Of a stretch of 44,364 bases of DNA, positions 9,077 to 17,812 are shown piece after piece. Source of the DNA: a virus. Position 1 is the first letter of the stretch. Each line of letters opens with the position of its first letter. A program made the position numbers and the translations under genes. The stretch lies in the IMG/VR virus record IMGVR_UViG_3300020154_000008, positions 1-44,364 of that record. One strand, 5' to 3'. The notes under the pieces are model-generated. The model was not told the origin of the DNA. It was given only the letters and a program-made list of their open reading frames with translations, and did no database searches.

Positions 9077-10474
9077 TTATTCTTGGCCTTGCAAGTGGCC
9101 GTTATCTGGTGAAAATCCTACGTCCTGCCCGATTCGCTGTCGCTTTTTCATTACTTCTTTTCTTCGAACATATTCGAGATAATCACTATTTTCTTCAGCC
9201 TTAATTGCTCCTCGTTTTTTCTTGTATTCGATTTTGAATTTAAGATATGAAACAAACATATCTACATCTGGCTCATCAAGAACATCAGCATCTGAATCGT
9301 ATGCTGGGAGTGTTCGATAGAGATCCATGAAAATATTATTTCCATCATACGCTTCTTCAAATGGAACATTAAAGAAGATAGTATCTTCAAAAATAGTGTA
9401 TGAAGTAGGAAGTCCGAAACTCACATTTTGCCAAACATTTGTACCCACAGCATGAGTGGCTGTAATAGATCCTGTTCCTGATGCTGGAATTCCTGAGAGA
9501 GTATTAGTTGAATTATTCTTCGCTGTATATGTGATTGTATTTGTTCCGATCGTAATTGATCCACTGTCCTCGAGATCTCGAGTATCAGTAAGAACGAGAG
9601 TTGTCTGTCCAACTGTAGGCTGAGTGGCTACTGTTGTTCGAGTGATCTTTTCATACCATTCATCCCATCGTCTTTTTGAAATATAAGGAATATTTTTTCC
9701 ATCAGATCCGATGCGAAGTCCGAGAATGTTTTGTGCTGAATCAGGATTTCTGAGTGTTGCTGGAACAGCTACGGAATACTGACCCACAGTAATATTTCCT
9801 ATATCTGTATTGAATGAAGTTCGGAAAGGCCATCGCTTTGATTCACTATCAAGCTCTCGTCGAGCTTCCCATAGAGATTCGTTCAAAAACTCGTCTGTAA
9901 GGGTCTTATCGATCGTTTCGCCCTTGTCGTCCAAGGCTCGCTTTTTGATCGAATAGACGGTGTTATAGGCGTAACCAGCCCCTGTTACCTCATCTGAATA
10001 GTCTGAATATGTCGTATCATTAGCATTTTTAAAGCGGATCTTGTATGCCTTAGTAATTGCATCTGAAACAGCTTCATAAAACGTTTCTAAAGCATCCACT
10101 CGAATAGATACAGTGGCGAGCACTGAATAAGATCCTCCCACCGATGTTGCTGAAGAGATCTCAACCTGATTATATGGAATGAATCGAACAACAGTCCCTC
10201 GGGCATGAGCGAATTTTGTAGTTCCAACAGTAGCTGTATTTGATGATATTGCACTCATCAAAACAATTTCAGTTTCTTCATGTCCTGGCTCTCCGATAAT
10301 GAGATATTGATTTGCTGAAAAATTCTGGCCAGAAAGGAGTATAAGCGACGTTACCGCTGCTGAATAATCCTGGGCGAGATATGTTTTTTCAAATCCCGAA
10401 AGATCAGGAAGTCGAGCCCAGAGCTGATTCCCGATATCGCCTCTTTTTATTCTAAGCTGTGGTAATAATTGCAT
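9077..10474 (-). CDS. Head-to-tail adaptor-like protein
   Basis: The protein has 465 residues. The N-terminal ~190 residues contain two beta domains, with YNTVYSIKKRAL at their end. A helical block follows (LTDEFLNESLWEARRELDSE), then SKRRWDEWYEKI, an inserted beta domain, and a C-terminal part PTSYTIFEDTIFFNVPFEE with FMDLYRTLP and VSYLKFKIEYKKKRG. This last arrangement is characteristic of phage adaptor proteins that join portal to tail in podoviruses. It is placed by motif style and by its position before fibre genes. The start ATG at 10474 is in GTTATATG without a Shine-Dalgarno. Confidence 0.65.
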   Translation of the reverse strand: MQLLPQLRIKRGDIGNQLWARLPDLSGFEKTYLAQDYSAAVTSLILLSGQNFSANQYLIIGEPGHEETEIVLMSAISSNTATVGTTKFAHARGTVVRFIPYNQVEISSATSVGGSYSVLATVSIRVDALETFYEAVSDAITKAYKIRFKNANDTTYSDYSDEVTGAGYAYNTVYSIKKRALDDKGETIDKTLTDEFLNESLWEARRELDSESKRWPFRTSFNTDIGNITVGQYSVAVPATLRNPDSAQNILGLRIGSDGKNIPYISKRRWDEWYEKITRTTVATQPTVGQTTLVLTDTRDLEDSGSITIGTNTITYTAKNNSTNTLSGIPASGTGSITATHAVGTNVWQNVSFGLPTSYTIFEDTIFFNVPFEEAYDGNNIFMDLYRTLPAYDSDADVLDEPDVDMFVSYLKFKIEYKKKRGAIKAEENSDYLEYVRRKEVMKKRQRIGQDVGFSPDNGHLQGQE

Positions 10475-10480
10475 ATAACT

Positions 10481-11518
10481 TTATGAATATAACTCTGCTA
10501 ATTTTGCCTTTGTAATCGGGCCAAGTGTTCCCACTGGATCGATTCCATATTTTGCCTGAAACTTCTTTAATGCCTCTTTTGTCACTGGCCCGATATTCTC
10601 AGTGAAAGAAACATTTGATGGAAAGAATCCCTCGTATCGAAGAATTCTCTGTGTTGAAATAACTGATCCATCGAACACAGGACGATCGCCTCCTCCCTCA
10701 TATTTGAAGTTCATAGGATAGGTGATAGCGAGAGATCGTTTTGAAAGCCATTCCTGATCCACGAGGCGACGTGAGATCCCTCCGAAATGTGCTGAGTCCT
10801 CGACAAGAAGAACCTTTCGGCCGTTATAGAGGAATGAATCAGTAAATGTTACGAAGTGACGAAGTGTAGATGGAGCATATCCATTAAGAGAACGATTGTA
10901 TATTTGTGGCTGTAATTGTCCCCATTCTGAGCTTGTGAAGAAAGTCATGTAATGTACAGCTTTCCCTGTCGTCTGAATAACTGAAGCGATAACGTCGATA
11001 TCTGCAGGAAGAACAATTTTCTTCCCCATTTTAAAGGCTTTACCGACTTCTTGGGCAGGAATAGAAATCTTCGCATTGTCTGCATCGGCATCTTCACTGA
11101 TGAAAACTCCAGTAAGAAGTTTAAGCGTAACACCATCGCCGATGATCTTATATAAGTCATCAACACTCATCCCAGCTCCAGGCTTATTGAATCGGCGTTG
11201 ATAAATATCTTCTTCTGAGAATTCGATCCAGACTCCATGGCGTAACCAGTAGTAAACTCCTACGAGCTTCTTCATTGAGAATGCTCCACACATAAAACTT
11301 CCGAACTGATTCAGCTCAGGAAAAACTCTCCATTTTGATTCAGGCTTTTCAGTCCAAATAGGCGTATTTGCTGAAGCAACGATTTCATCAAATTTGATAT
11401 CGTCCTCTCGAGTTCCAACAGGATCTTTTGTTAAGAGAGCACCTGTAAAATCCTCTGGAAGTTTTTCAGGGGCTTTTACTGCGAATCCTTTGAATATGTT
11501 TTTTAAAAATTCGAGCAT
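10481..11518 (-). CDS. Papain-like cysteine peptidase with C-terminal peptidoglycan-binding domain
   Basis: The protein has 345 residues. Residues ~65-270 look like a papain (C1) fold: Q71 and C77 in NQFGSFMCGAFS, H221 in RHFVTFTDS, and D241 in KVLLVEDSAH. This reproduces the Gln-Cys-His-Asn/Asp order, with Asp in the last place. Residues ~305-345 (GPVTKEALKKFQ, VGTLGPITKAKL) are a peptidoglycan-binding motif. The likely role is a wall endopeptidase, either the endolysin or a virion enzyme. The neighbouring single-span membrane protein would suit a lysis pair. There is no signal peptide. Papain-like folds are unusual among phage lysins, so activity on the wall is inference. Confidence 0.65.
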   Translation of the reverse strand: MLEFLKNIFKGFAVKAPEKLPEDFTGALLTKDPVGTREDDIKFDEIVASANTPIWTEKPESKWRVFPELNQFGSFMCGAFSMKKLVGVYYWLRHGVWIEFSEEDIYQRRFNKPGAGMSVDDLYKIIGDGVTLKLLTGVFISEDADADNAKISIPAQEVGKAFKMGKKIVLPADIDVIASVIQTTGKAVHYMTFFTSSEWGQLQPQIYNRSLNGYAPSTLRHFVTFTDSFLYNGRKVLLVEDSAHFGGISRRLVDQEWLSKRSLAITYPMNFKYEGGGDRPVFDGSVISTQRILRYEGFFPSNVSFTENIGPVTKEALKKFQAKYGIDPVGTLGPITKAKLAELYS

Positions 11519-11521
11519 ATA

Positions 11522-11887
11522 TTATTTACTACTATTTTTAATAATTTCGATGTCTTTTTGAATGAGTTTGATACTACTGAGAATCTCTGAATTTACGTTT
11601 TGCTGATTTGATCGATCTAAATCACCATTGTTTGCGATTGCTTCTGTAACTCCTACAAGTTTCTCTATTGCTGCAGCATTTGAATCAATGCGAGTATTTT
11701 GAATTTGATCTATGTTTTTACCATCATTGATCCCCGAGATAAGCCACAAGGCGACCCCGACGACTGCCATGATAAGCCAAGAATTTTTACTAAGTGTATT
11801 AGTCAATGAATTAAAACTATCATTGTCTTTTACTGGCTTCATCATTTCAGCCATCACTTTTAATTGTTCGAGATCTACCTTTGCCAT
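11522..11887 (-). CDS. Single-span membrane protein, holin/lysis candidate
   Basis: The protein has 121 residues with one strong transmembrane segment near residues 36-52 (WLIMAVVGVALWLISGI), a polar N-terminus and a long helical C-terminal part. It lies directly upstream of the papain-like wall enzyme. It is one of the few phage genes here with a Shine-Dalgarno-like AGGA just before the ATG. A promoter-like TTAACA-N18-TATACA lies about 30 nt upstream. It could be a holin or spanin-like partner; the fold alone does not decide. Confidence 0.6.
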   Translation of the reverse strand: MAKVDLEQLKVMAEMMKPVKDNDSFNSLTNTLSKNSWLIMAVVGVALWLISGINDGKNIDQIQNTRIDSNAAAIEKLVGVTEAIANNGDLDRSNQQNVNSEILSSIKLIQKDIEIIKNSSK

Positions 11888-11958
11888 TGTCCTAAAAAAA
11901 ATTATGTATAATTCGCTTCTTAATAAAATGTTAATGATGAGCTTGTATACTTAACTCA

Positions 11959-12165
11959 TTAGAACTTAGTTTTATTAATATGAGCTTGCAAGTGTTGTTT
12001 TATCTTTATCTTCTCTTCTTTTGTCAGGACTGAATCATCGTGTCTGCCACACTTATTACATGACTCGTGATTATATCCTCCTCCGTCACTATGAAATCCC
12101 CCACAGGGGCAGAAAGACGGAGCTTTCAACCACCTGCAAAATTTTATAAAAGGACATGTTTTCAT
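11959..12165 (-). CDS. Small cysteine/histidine-rich zinc-binding protein
   Basis: The protein has 68 residues with cysteines in CPFIKFC, FCPCGGFH and SCNKCGRHD, consistent with one or two zinc sites. The C-terminus is a charged helix. Its ATG overlaps the preceding gene's stop by four bases (ATGA), so it is translationally coupled to the short exported protein upstream. No family was recognised. Confidence 0.6.
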   Translation of the reverse strand: MKTCPFIKFCRWLKAPSFCPCGGFHSDGGGYNHESCNKCGRHDDSVLTKEEKIKIKQHLQAHINKTKF

Positions 12166-12479
12166 CGCATTTTTTTTCCCTTTATAAAATCTCGATTCGC
12201 CACATCCTCTAAATCTTTCACCTTATCCCAACTGAAAGGAAAAGATTTCGATTTTCCGTTTTTTAGAAAGATTGTGACAGTGCACGTTTCATAATCTGGC
12301 ACAACTTTCTGAACAACCTGATCATCGAGGCGGAATCGACGATCGATTGTTGTTGATGCAGATAGTTCACAATCTTGTTTAGGAGAAGTTGCCACAGGCT
12401 TTGAATCAGGAACAGCAACGAAAGCACCTCCGAGAGCTGCGATTCCTACTATTGTTCCTGCAACGATTTTCTTTTTCAT
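12162..12479 (-). CDS. Short exported protein with N-terminal signal/anchor
   Basis: The chosen start, ATG at 12479, gives 105 residues and puts a classic export signal at the very N-terminus: MKKK, then a hydrophobic stretch (IVAGTIVGIAALGGAFVAV). An earlier in-frame start 12 nt upstream would add a non-hydrophobic tail. Two cysteines (QDCEL, YETCT) could form a disulfide outside the cell. It is the third of three consecutive genes with export signals (see 12484-13275 and 13281-15887). Function unknown. Confidence 0.65.
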   Translation of the reverse strand: MKKKIVAGTIVGIAALGGAFVAVPDSKPVATSPKQDCELSASTTIDRRFRLDDQVVQKVVPDYETCTVTIFLKNGKSKSFPFSWDKVKDLEDVANRDFIKGKKMR

Positions 12480-12483
12480 ATAT

Positions 12484-13275
12484 TTAGTCAAAAAAGATTA
12501 AGTCCTCTACATAAGGAGAGGGTGTTACTCCACCGCCTCCTGATTCTTTAAATGTAGCTACTAATGTTTGAGATCGGAGAAATTCTGTTGAGGTGAATGT
12601 TGCTGTTTGAGCTCCTGTTGAAGTAATTAATTTATCTTCGATTGCTTGCCATGTATATCGATCAAAGCCTTTTTGTTCGAGGCCATTTGAATATCCTGAT
12701 CCAGCTGTATATCCCACTGTTACACCCTGATCTCCACCTGAACCAACACAACCGATTACAAGCTCTCCCGCCTGAGTGGTTGCAGCTGTTGCTCCTGAAG
12801 AGTGACTTTGAACATATCCTCCAGCAGTATTAGATGAAGTGTATACATCCAAGGGATTTGTAGTAACGAGGCCAGAATATTCTCTAACTTGAGTAATTGA
12901 ATCGGCAAATACTCCATCAGCCCAGCCAATATTAATCACTGTTGATCCTCCTGAAATGTTATAAGCCATATACATCCAAGTCTTTCGTTCTTCCGTTTTA
13001 TCCTGAATTAATGTCCATGTATTGCTTCGGCTATCTGTAATTGTATCTGGAACATCAGCCGATCCTGCAGTAATACAAGCCAAAAGAGTATTTCCTGTGG
13101 TTGTATTTGAAGTCATTGTCACTGTGTAGGAATTCACATATCCTCCACCGTTTTGAGATTTTGTTTGAACAAGTGCAGCTGCTCCATATACTGGATGAAC
13201 TGGAATATATGAAACTCCAACAACCAGGGCGAGGATTGCGACACTCGATATGATTTTTTTAATGAAGTTTTTCAT
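12484..13275 (-). CDS. Secreted beta-rich protein with signal peptide
   Basis: The start at ATG 13275 (263 residues) yields a Sec-type signal: MKNFIKK, a hydrophobic core (SVAILALVVGVSYI) and a likely cleavage near VYG-AAA around residue 32. The upstream in-frame ATG at 13296 would bury this signal. The AT-rich AAAATATATG context matches neighbouring starts. The mature part is beta-rich, Ser/Thr/Gly-rich, with segments such as TGNTLLACITAG and SNTWTLIQDK. It ends in a Gly/Pro linker (GGGGVTPSP). It lies next to a large signal-bearing fibre-like protein. It is probably displayed or secreted from the infected cell; whether it also enters virions is unknown. Confidence 0.7.
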   Translation of the reverse strand: MKNFIKKIISSVAILALVVGVSYIPVHPVYGAAALVQTKSQNGGGYVNSYTVTMTSNTTTGNTLLACITAGSADVPDTITDSRSNTWTLIQDKTEERKTWMYMAYNISGGSTVINIGWADGVFADSITQVREYSGLVTTNPLDVYTSSNTAGGYVQSHSSGATAATTQAGELVIGCVGSGGDQGVTVGYTAGSGYSNGLEQKGFDRYTWQAIEDKLITSTGAQTATFTSTEFLRSQTLVATFKESGGGGVTPSPYVEDLIFFD

Positions 13276-13280
13276 ATATT

Positions 13281-15887
13281 TTATTCTCGTGTCCAAGTAC
13301 CGAAGATACTAATGTTTACATAATTCACTGATCCTGAAGTTGCTCCGAATGTAACAGTGTTTAGTGCTGCAGCTGCTGAAGTGGCTGAAGAAATCGCTCC
13401 ATCATCTGAGGTTGAAGTGGTAAGACAAGTGATTGTTTCACCGAAGAGAGTGATTGCTTTTGAAGTACCTCCCTCGACGTTGCATCGGATCGCTGTAACA
13501 GTATATCCATCAAGTTCGATCGGAAGCTGTTTTGTTCCTGATGAGACGAATGCCGGTGAAGTTGAACCGAGAGCAAAACTCATAATTCGATTCACTTTTC
13601 GAGAAGCCACGAATGCTGTATTTCCTGAATCAGCTACAAGTAATTGATTATCTGTAGTATCAAGGGCAATTTCTCCTGCAGTATCAACCACAGGGGCTGT
13701 ACCATTAATTATTTCAAATGATGTTTTTCCTCCGAGATCGATTGATGTAGGAAGTGAGAGTGTGGGATTACCTGAAACTCCATCTCCATTTGTTACAGTG
13801 ATTTCATTTGCTGTTCCTGTAATAGTTCTCTGTGACCATGCATCGGTTGTAGTTCGAACAGCAAATCCTGTTGATCCAAGTCCTTCAAGAGCTGAAAGAT
13901 CATTCGCTAATGCGAGTGTGGGATTACCTGAAACTCCGTTTCCGTTAGTAACAGTGAGTCCTGCAGCTGGGCCTGTAAGTGTTCGGCCTGTAAATGTATC
14001 TGCAGCTGTTTGAACAAGAATTCCGTTAGTGTTATATGCAGCAAGAGATGTGAGTGTTGAATCGCCTGCTTGTTTTCCGTTAAAGGTTGACCAATCAGTT
14101 GTAGAAAGACATCCAACTACAGAGGCGGAGGCTGTATTACAATTAAGTGTATTTGTACTCCACGCCAATCCACTTCCTGCTGTTATCCGATTCGATGGTG
14201 TTGTGTAGAAAGTATTTAGATTCGTGATATCTGCAGAAAGGGGAATGGTATATCCTGATGTGAGACTGAGTGCAAGAGTTCCATCTGTTGTGATAGGACT
14301 TCCTGTAACAGTGAGCCCTGTAGGTGTTGTCATTGCCACACTTGTTACTGTTCCTGAGCTTCCTGATCCTCCGAGTCCGAGAGTAGATGTTGCCACCCAT
14401 TTTACAGCTGATCCTGTACTCTGAAGCACCATTCCATTTGTTCCTGCTGAAGAGAGAGAATCGAATAATCCACCAGTGAGAACCATATCTCCAGTTACCG
14501 AAAGAGTTTTCCAAGGTGAAGTTGTTGCAATTCCGAAGTTTCCATTCACATCGATCACAGCTCGTTCAGTGAGAGATTTTGATGAGTTAGCCACCTGAAA
14601 AGCTAATCGTGAAAGAAGTCCTCCCGATCCTTGAGATGATGAAATTCGAGCTGTTGAGAATGCACCTGTATCGGTATACCAAGAAATACCAGGAGCAGCA
14701 CCTGATGATGAGACGGAATTTCGAATACGGAGAGCGTCCTGAGTACCCGATGTTGAGCTGGCCACAATACTCATAAGGTATAGTGGGCTTGTTTGAGGTT
14801 GTACGAATTGAACGAAGTTATCAAAACTATTATCCGCTGCATTTCGAGCATTGAGCTGTAATACATTTCCCTGAACAGCAATTTCATATTTCCCAGCTGG
14901 ACTTGTTTGATCTGTTTCAACAAATTCTATATCTGGATTTGGTGAATCAATTCGAAGATCATAATCAGCCCCTTGTGGGCTATTTGAAATTGTTCTTAAT
15001 GCTCCATTTACAGAACTTGCATCCTGATTTACTACCTGGAGACGTGCTGTTGATTGTGATGTTGTTCCTACAGTAAGTTGATTATCTACTTGTAGAGCAT
15101 TTGAAATTGTTGATGTTGCTGTTGAAGATGTGGCAGTAAAATGTGATCCTACTATCTGGCCAGCCACAGAGAGTTTTGCATAAGGTGATGTCGTTCCAAT
15201 TCCGAAATTTCCACTTACTCCTGATATTTTTACACCTGCAGATCCGAGACTGAGATGAGCTTGTGTACTATCTTGTGCCCCTTGGAATTCAAGAGTATTA
15301 GCTGTATTGATATCAAACATCTTTATATCATCTCCAATTCTGAAAGCTTCTCCTGAAGATCCTCCTCCCTGGAAATAACTCGCTGAAGTGATCGGCCCTG
15401 CATCATATGAAATTGTTGACCCTCCCTTTGTCCAGTAATTAAGAAATGCTGGAAGTGTTGTTGATCCTGTAATGTATGATCCCACTCGAGCATCTGTATA
15501 AAACAATTTTGAACCCTCTACTATATTTGATGAACTAATATTAAGTGAAGATGTCGCTATTGATGTAAGAGCTGAAGCACTTGACCATCGAGCAAGATCT
15601 CCAGTTACTGGAGTTGTTGATGTTGAAATTGATCCGCCTCCACCGCCTCCTCCTGAAGAATCAGTTCCACAAGAGAAAACTCCCTGAGCATTCGTATCGA
15701 TAGTGTCACAGTTTGCGAGAGATGGAATTTGAAGTCCCCATGTATTGAGTACAGGAGCAACTTTATTACTTACCACTTTCCAGAAGTTTTGAGATACCTG
15801 AGCCTGAGTCCAAAAAGGGGCTAAGAAAATTCCAAGTCCGATGGCTAATGCTGCAATTAATCTTTTTGTGCTAAATTTAGTTTTCAT
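13281..15887 (-). CDS. Large secreted fibre-like repeat protein
   Basis: The protein has 868 residues. The N-terminus is a textbook signal peptide: MKTKFSTKR, the core [16 protein letters not shown], and TQAQ near residue 30. The body is Ser/Thr/Gly-rich beta repeat sequence. It carries [16 protein letters not shown] and [16 protein letters not shown] units, an [16 protein letters not shown] motif, and two near-identical tail-fibre repeats ([24 protein letters not shown]). The [13 protein letters not shown] style is characteristic of secreted proteins of Parcubacteria. The gene overlaps its upstream neighbour by 11 nt. It could be a surface adhesin added to the host, or a fibre taken from a host gene. 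The signal peptide is odd for a cytoplasmically assembled virion fibre. Confidence 0.8.
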   Translation of the reverse strand: MKTKFSTKRLIAALAIGLGIFLAPFWTQAQVSQNFWKVVSNKVAPVLNTWGLQIPSLANCDTIDTNAQGVFSCGTDSSGGGGGGGSISTSTTPVTGDLARWSSASALTSIATSSLNISSSNIVEGSKLFYTDARVGSYITGSTTLPAFLNYWTKGGSTISYDAGPITSASYFQGGGSSGEAFRIGDDIKMFDINTANTLEFQGAQDSTQAHLSLGSAGVKISGVSGNFGIGTTSPYAKLSVAGQIVGSHFTATSSTATSTISNALQVDNQLTVGTTSQSTARLQVVNQDASSVNGALRTISNSPQGADYDLRIDSPNPDIEFVETDQTSPAGKYEIAVQGNVLQLNARNAADNSFDNFVQFVQPQTSPLYLMSIVASSTSGTQDALRIRNSVSSSGAAPGISWYTDTGAFSTARISSSQGSGGLLSRLAFQVANSSKSLTERAVIDVNGNFGIATTSPWKTLSVTGDMVLTGGLFDSLSSAGTNGMVLQSTGSAVKWVATSTLGLGGSGSSGTVTSVAMTTPTGLTVTGSPITTDGTLALSLTSGYTIPLSADITNLNTFYTTPSNRITAGSGLAWSTNTLNCNTASASVVGCLSTTDWSTFNGKQAGDSTLTSLAAYNTNGILVQTAADTFTGRTLTGPAAGLTVTNGNGVSGNPTLALANDLSALEGLGSTGFAVRTTTDAWSQRTITGTANEITVTNGDGVSGNPTLSLPTSIDLGGKTSFEIINGTAPVVDTAGEIALDTTDNQLLVADSGNTAFVASRKVNRIMSFALGSTSPAFVSSGTKQLPIELDGYTVTAIRCNVEGGTSKAITLFGETITCLTTSTSDDGAISSATSAAAALNTVTFGATSGSVNYVNISIFGTWTRE

Positions 15888-16296
15888 ATATATATGTTAT
15901 TCCCTCGCCACTCACTGAAGCATCGATGTAAATCAGATTAAGGTTATTCACTGATAAAGTAATCGTTCCAGTAGGTAAAAGCTCGATGCCTCGGGTGGCT
16001 GAAACTGTTGAACTCCCTACATAGATACTGCCTGTATTTGCTGATTTTGCCTGGATGGTGATTTTCTTTGCTGGAACTGATGATGATGAAAGTTGTACTG
16101 ATGTTCCTGCAGTAGTAACTGTTTTATTTCCATCTCCGAATGATGAATTTCCTGATCCTCCGAAATTTGTAATCTGATCTCCATTCTCATCATAGACTGT
16201 GACAGGAACAGCAACCTGAACACCTTTCTTATCAAGCTCGAGTTTTCGATCATCATTTACCTCACTCCCGATTATTACTCGTTTGTTTTCTAGCAT
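15877..16296 (-). CDS. Small beta-rich structural protein
   Basis: The protein has 139 residues. After a charged N-terminus ([13 protein letters not shown]) there is a beta domain with [40 protein letters not shown] and [12 protein letters not shown]. This pattern recurs in small tailed-phage structural proteins, probably tail- or head-associated. Its stop overlaps the start of the fibre-like gene by 11 nt. The protein at 17410-17739 has a comparable beta layout. Confidence 0.6.
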   Translation of the reverse strand: MLENKRVIIGSEVNDDRKLELDKKGVQVAVPVTVYDENGDQITNFGGSGNSSFGDGNKTVTTAGTSVQLSSSSVPAKKITIQAKSANTGSIYVGSSTVSATRGIELLPTGTITLSVNNLNLIYIDASVSGEGITYIYEN

Positions 16297-16297
16297 T

Positions 16298-17194
16298 TTA
16301 TTCTTGTTCTAAATTCTTAAGGTTGATGAGATCGTTCTCTCGACGTGAGACTTTTTTCTCTCGAACTCGCATCTCGATTTCTTTTGATGCAACAGCTTCT
16401 TCTCGCTCTCGAATGCTATCTTCTCGAGATTTCATTTCTTTATCTGCTTTTGTTATTCGTTCAATATTGAGATCTACCACAGCCTGATCGTTTCGGAGCT
16501 TTTCTTCTCGGTCAAATAATTCATTTTCCTTTTCAGAGAGGGTAACTTTAAAAGCTTTAAGTTTATGTTCCTGATCAATAAGATCTGATTCCTGACTAGC
16601 AAGTTTTAATCCTTGAATTTCATTTGATCGTGCATCCAATGTATTCTTTTCAGCATCTGCTGTGTTTTTCGCTTCTTTTCCATTCAAGAGAGCTTCTCGA
16701 TCAGAAAGAGTCTTTTTCTTTCGAATAATTTCCGCCTCTCCCACAGTGATAGCAAGCTCTCGCTCCTCGAGTTTCTTCTTTGCTGCAGTAAGTTTCTTTT
16801 GATCGTCAGTAAGACCATCTCGAGCTCGTTGCACATCTTTCATTGCATCCTCGGCTTCATGAAGTTTTATTCGAGCCTGATTTTCTATCTCTTTAGCAAG
16901 ATCTTCAATCTTTTCTGCATTTTGTTCTTTCTCGAGGACGCTCTTTTCACGAGAAAGGAGCTCGGCATTCTTTGAAGCTTCAGCTTTTCGCTTTTTATCT
17001 TCAATTAAATCGAGCTCCTTTAACGCTGTCTTTTTTTCTTCAGTGATTTCGAAGAGATCTTCTTCAGCTTTTTCTATTTGCTTTACGATGATATCTCGTT
17101 CTGTTCTCTGAGTATTAAGATCACTAACATCACGCTGAAGATCCTCAATTTCTTTTTCGAGATTATTCTTTTGTGTTAGTAAATCTTGTGACAT
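16298..17194 (-). CDS. Long coiled-coil protein
   Basis: The protein has 298 residues, almost entirely a charged coiled coil (ETEKKTALKELDLIE-like heptads, ERELAITVGEAEIIRKKK). No globular domain was recognised. It follows the holin-like gene, with the stop and start directly adjacent (TAAATG). Possible roles are a structural spacer of the particle or an intracellular scaffold; neither can be decided from sequence. Confidence 0.7.
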   Translation of the reverse strand: MSQDLLTQKNNLEKEIEDLQRDVSDLNTQRTERDIIVKQIEKAEEDLFEITEEKKTALKELDLIEDKKRKAEASKNAELLSREKSVLEKEQNAEKIEDLAKEIENQARIKLHEAEDAMKDVQRARDGLTDDQKKLTAAKKKLEERELAITVGEAEIIRKKKTLSDREALLNGKEAKNTADAEKNTLDARSNEIQGLKLASQESDLIDQEHKLKAFKVTLSEKENELFDREEKLRNDQAVVDLNIERITKADKEMKSREDSIREREEAVASKEIEMRVREKKVSRRENDLINLKNLEQE

Positions 17195-17380
17195 TTATTT
17201 AAGAGTTACAGGTGTTGATGTGTAGAATCGGAGGATAACGTCGAGGAATGATTTTGCAATCATAAGACCTCCAACTTCAGGATATGCAGTCTGAAAGATT
17301 GCAATTGCTCCGATCACAGCCTGGATGGTTGCAATCCAGAATACTTTTGAAGCTAAGATTGATTTTGCGAACTGTTGCAT
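17195..17380 (-). CDS. Putative holin (small two-helix membrane protein)
   Basis: The protein has 61 residues with two hydrophobic segments, about 14-33 (FWIATIQAVIGAIAIFQTA) and 36-54 (GLMIAKSFLDVILRFYTS). It starts with a short amphipathic N-terminus and ends TPVTLK. The layout (SKVFWIATIQ, then a second helix ending in LRFYTSTPV) resembles small phage holin-type proteins of the form K-FW...LR..T..P. It lies between structural genes; the lysis enzyme is several genes downstream. Confidence 0.6.
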   Translation of the reverse strand: MQQFAKSILASKVFWIATIQAVIGAIAIFQTAYPEVGGLMIAKSFLDVILRFYTSTPVTLK

Positions 17381-17409
17381 AAATTTAAATAATTAAACTT
17401 TGATAATAC

Positions 17410-17739
17410 TTATGGAAGAACAATGATCTTCACCGCTGCAGTTGATCCTGAAGCGTTACTGATGAAGATGTTTGAAATCTCTCCATCAAAAACGAGAGGA
17501 CTATCTGTAGAGGCTACAGTGATTGCATCATTTGTAGTTTTGTTGAACTTCACAGAAATAGTCTGATCTGTTCGGATGATCACACGTCCTGGATGAGAAT
17601 CATGAGATGTTCCAGGGCCGATCTTTGAAAGAAAGCCAGCCTGTTCAGCGTCTACATCATAGTCAGTTGTTGCTGTTACGACATTGAACTCTAAACTTTC
17701 GTAATATGGGCTTCGTTTTGTATTTGTTGCATCGAGCAT
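17410..17739 (-). CDS. Small beta-rich head/tail protein
   Basis: The protein has 109 residues, beta-rich, with ATTDYDVDAEQAGF, GRVIIRTDQTISVKF and ISNIFISNASGST. It lies directly after the major capsid gene, beyond a strong hairpin. It may be a head-associated decoration or tail-attachment protein. No family is claimed. Confidence 0.6.
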   Translation of the reverse strand: MLDATNTKRSPYYESLEFNVVTATTDYDVDAEQAGFLSKIGPGTSHDSHPGRVIIRTDQTISVKFNKTTNDAITVASTDSPLVFDGEISNIFISNASGSTAAVKIIVLP

Positions 17740-17762
17740 ATGTTTTTAAATTATATTATTTA

Positions 17763-17803
17763 AATTCCTATCTCTACCCCTGGCAGGGGGCAGAGTAGGA
17801 ATT
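17763..17803 (-). terminator. Strong hairpin after the major capsid gene, without U-run
   Basis: AATTCCTA (17763-17770) pairs with TAGGAATT (17796-17803). Inside, CTCT pairs with AGAG and CCCC with GGGG around a short loop. It follows the capsid stop by about 10 nt in the minus transcript. What follows is AT-rich without a T run, so it may be a partial terminator or an mRNA-end stabiliser that keeps capsid message in excess. Confidence 0.55.
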
Positions 17804-17812
17804 CAAAAGCTA

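Noticed and set aside
12484-13296. Earlier start at 13296 for the secreted protein
   Set aside because: It would put seven polar residues before the signal peptide; the ATG at 13275 has the same AT-rich context as neighbouring starts.
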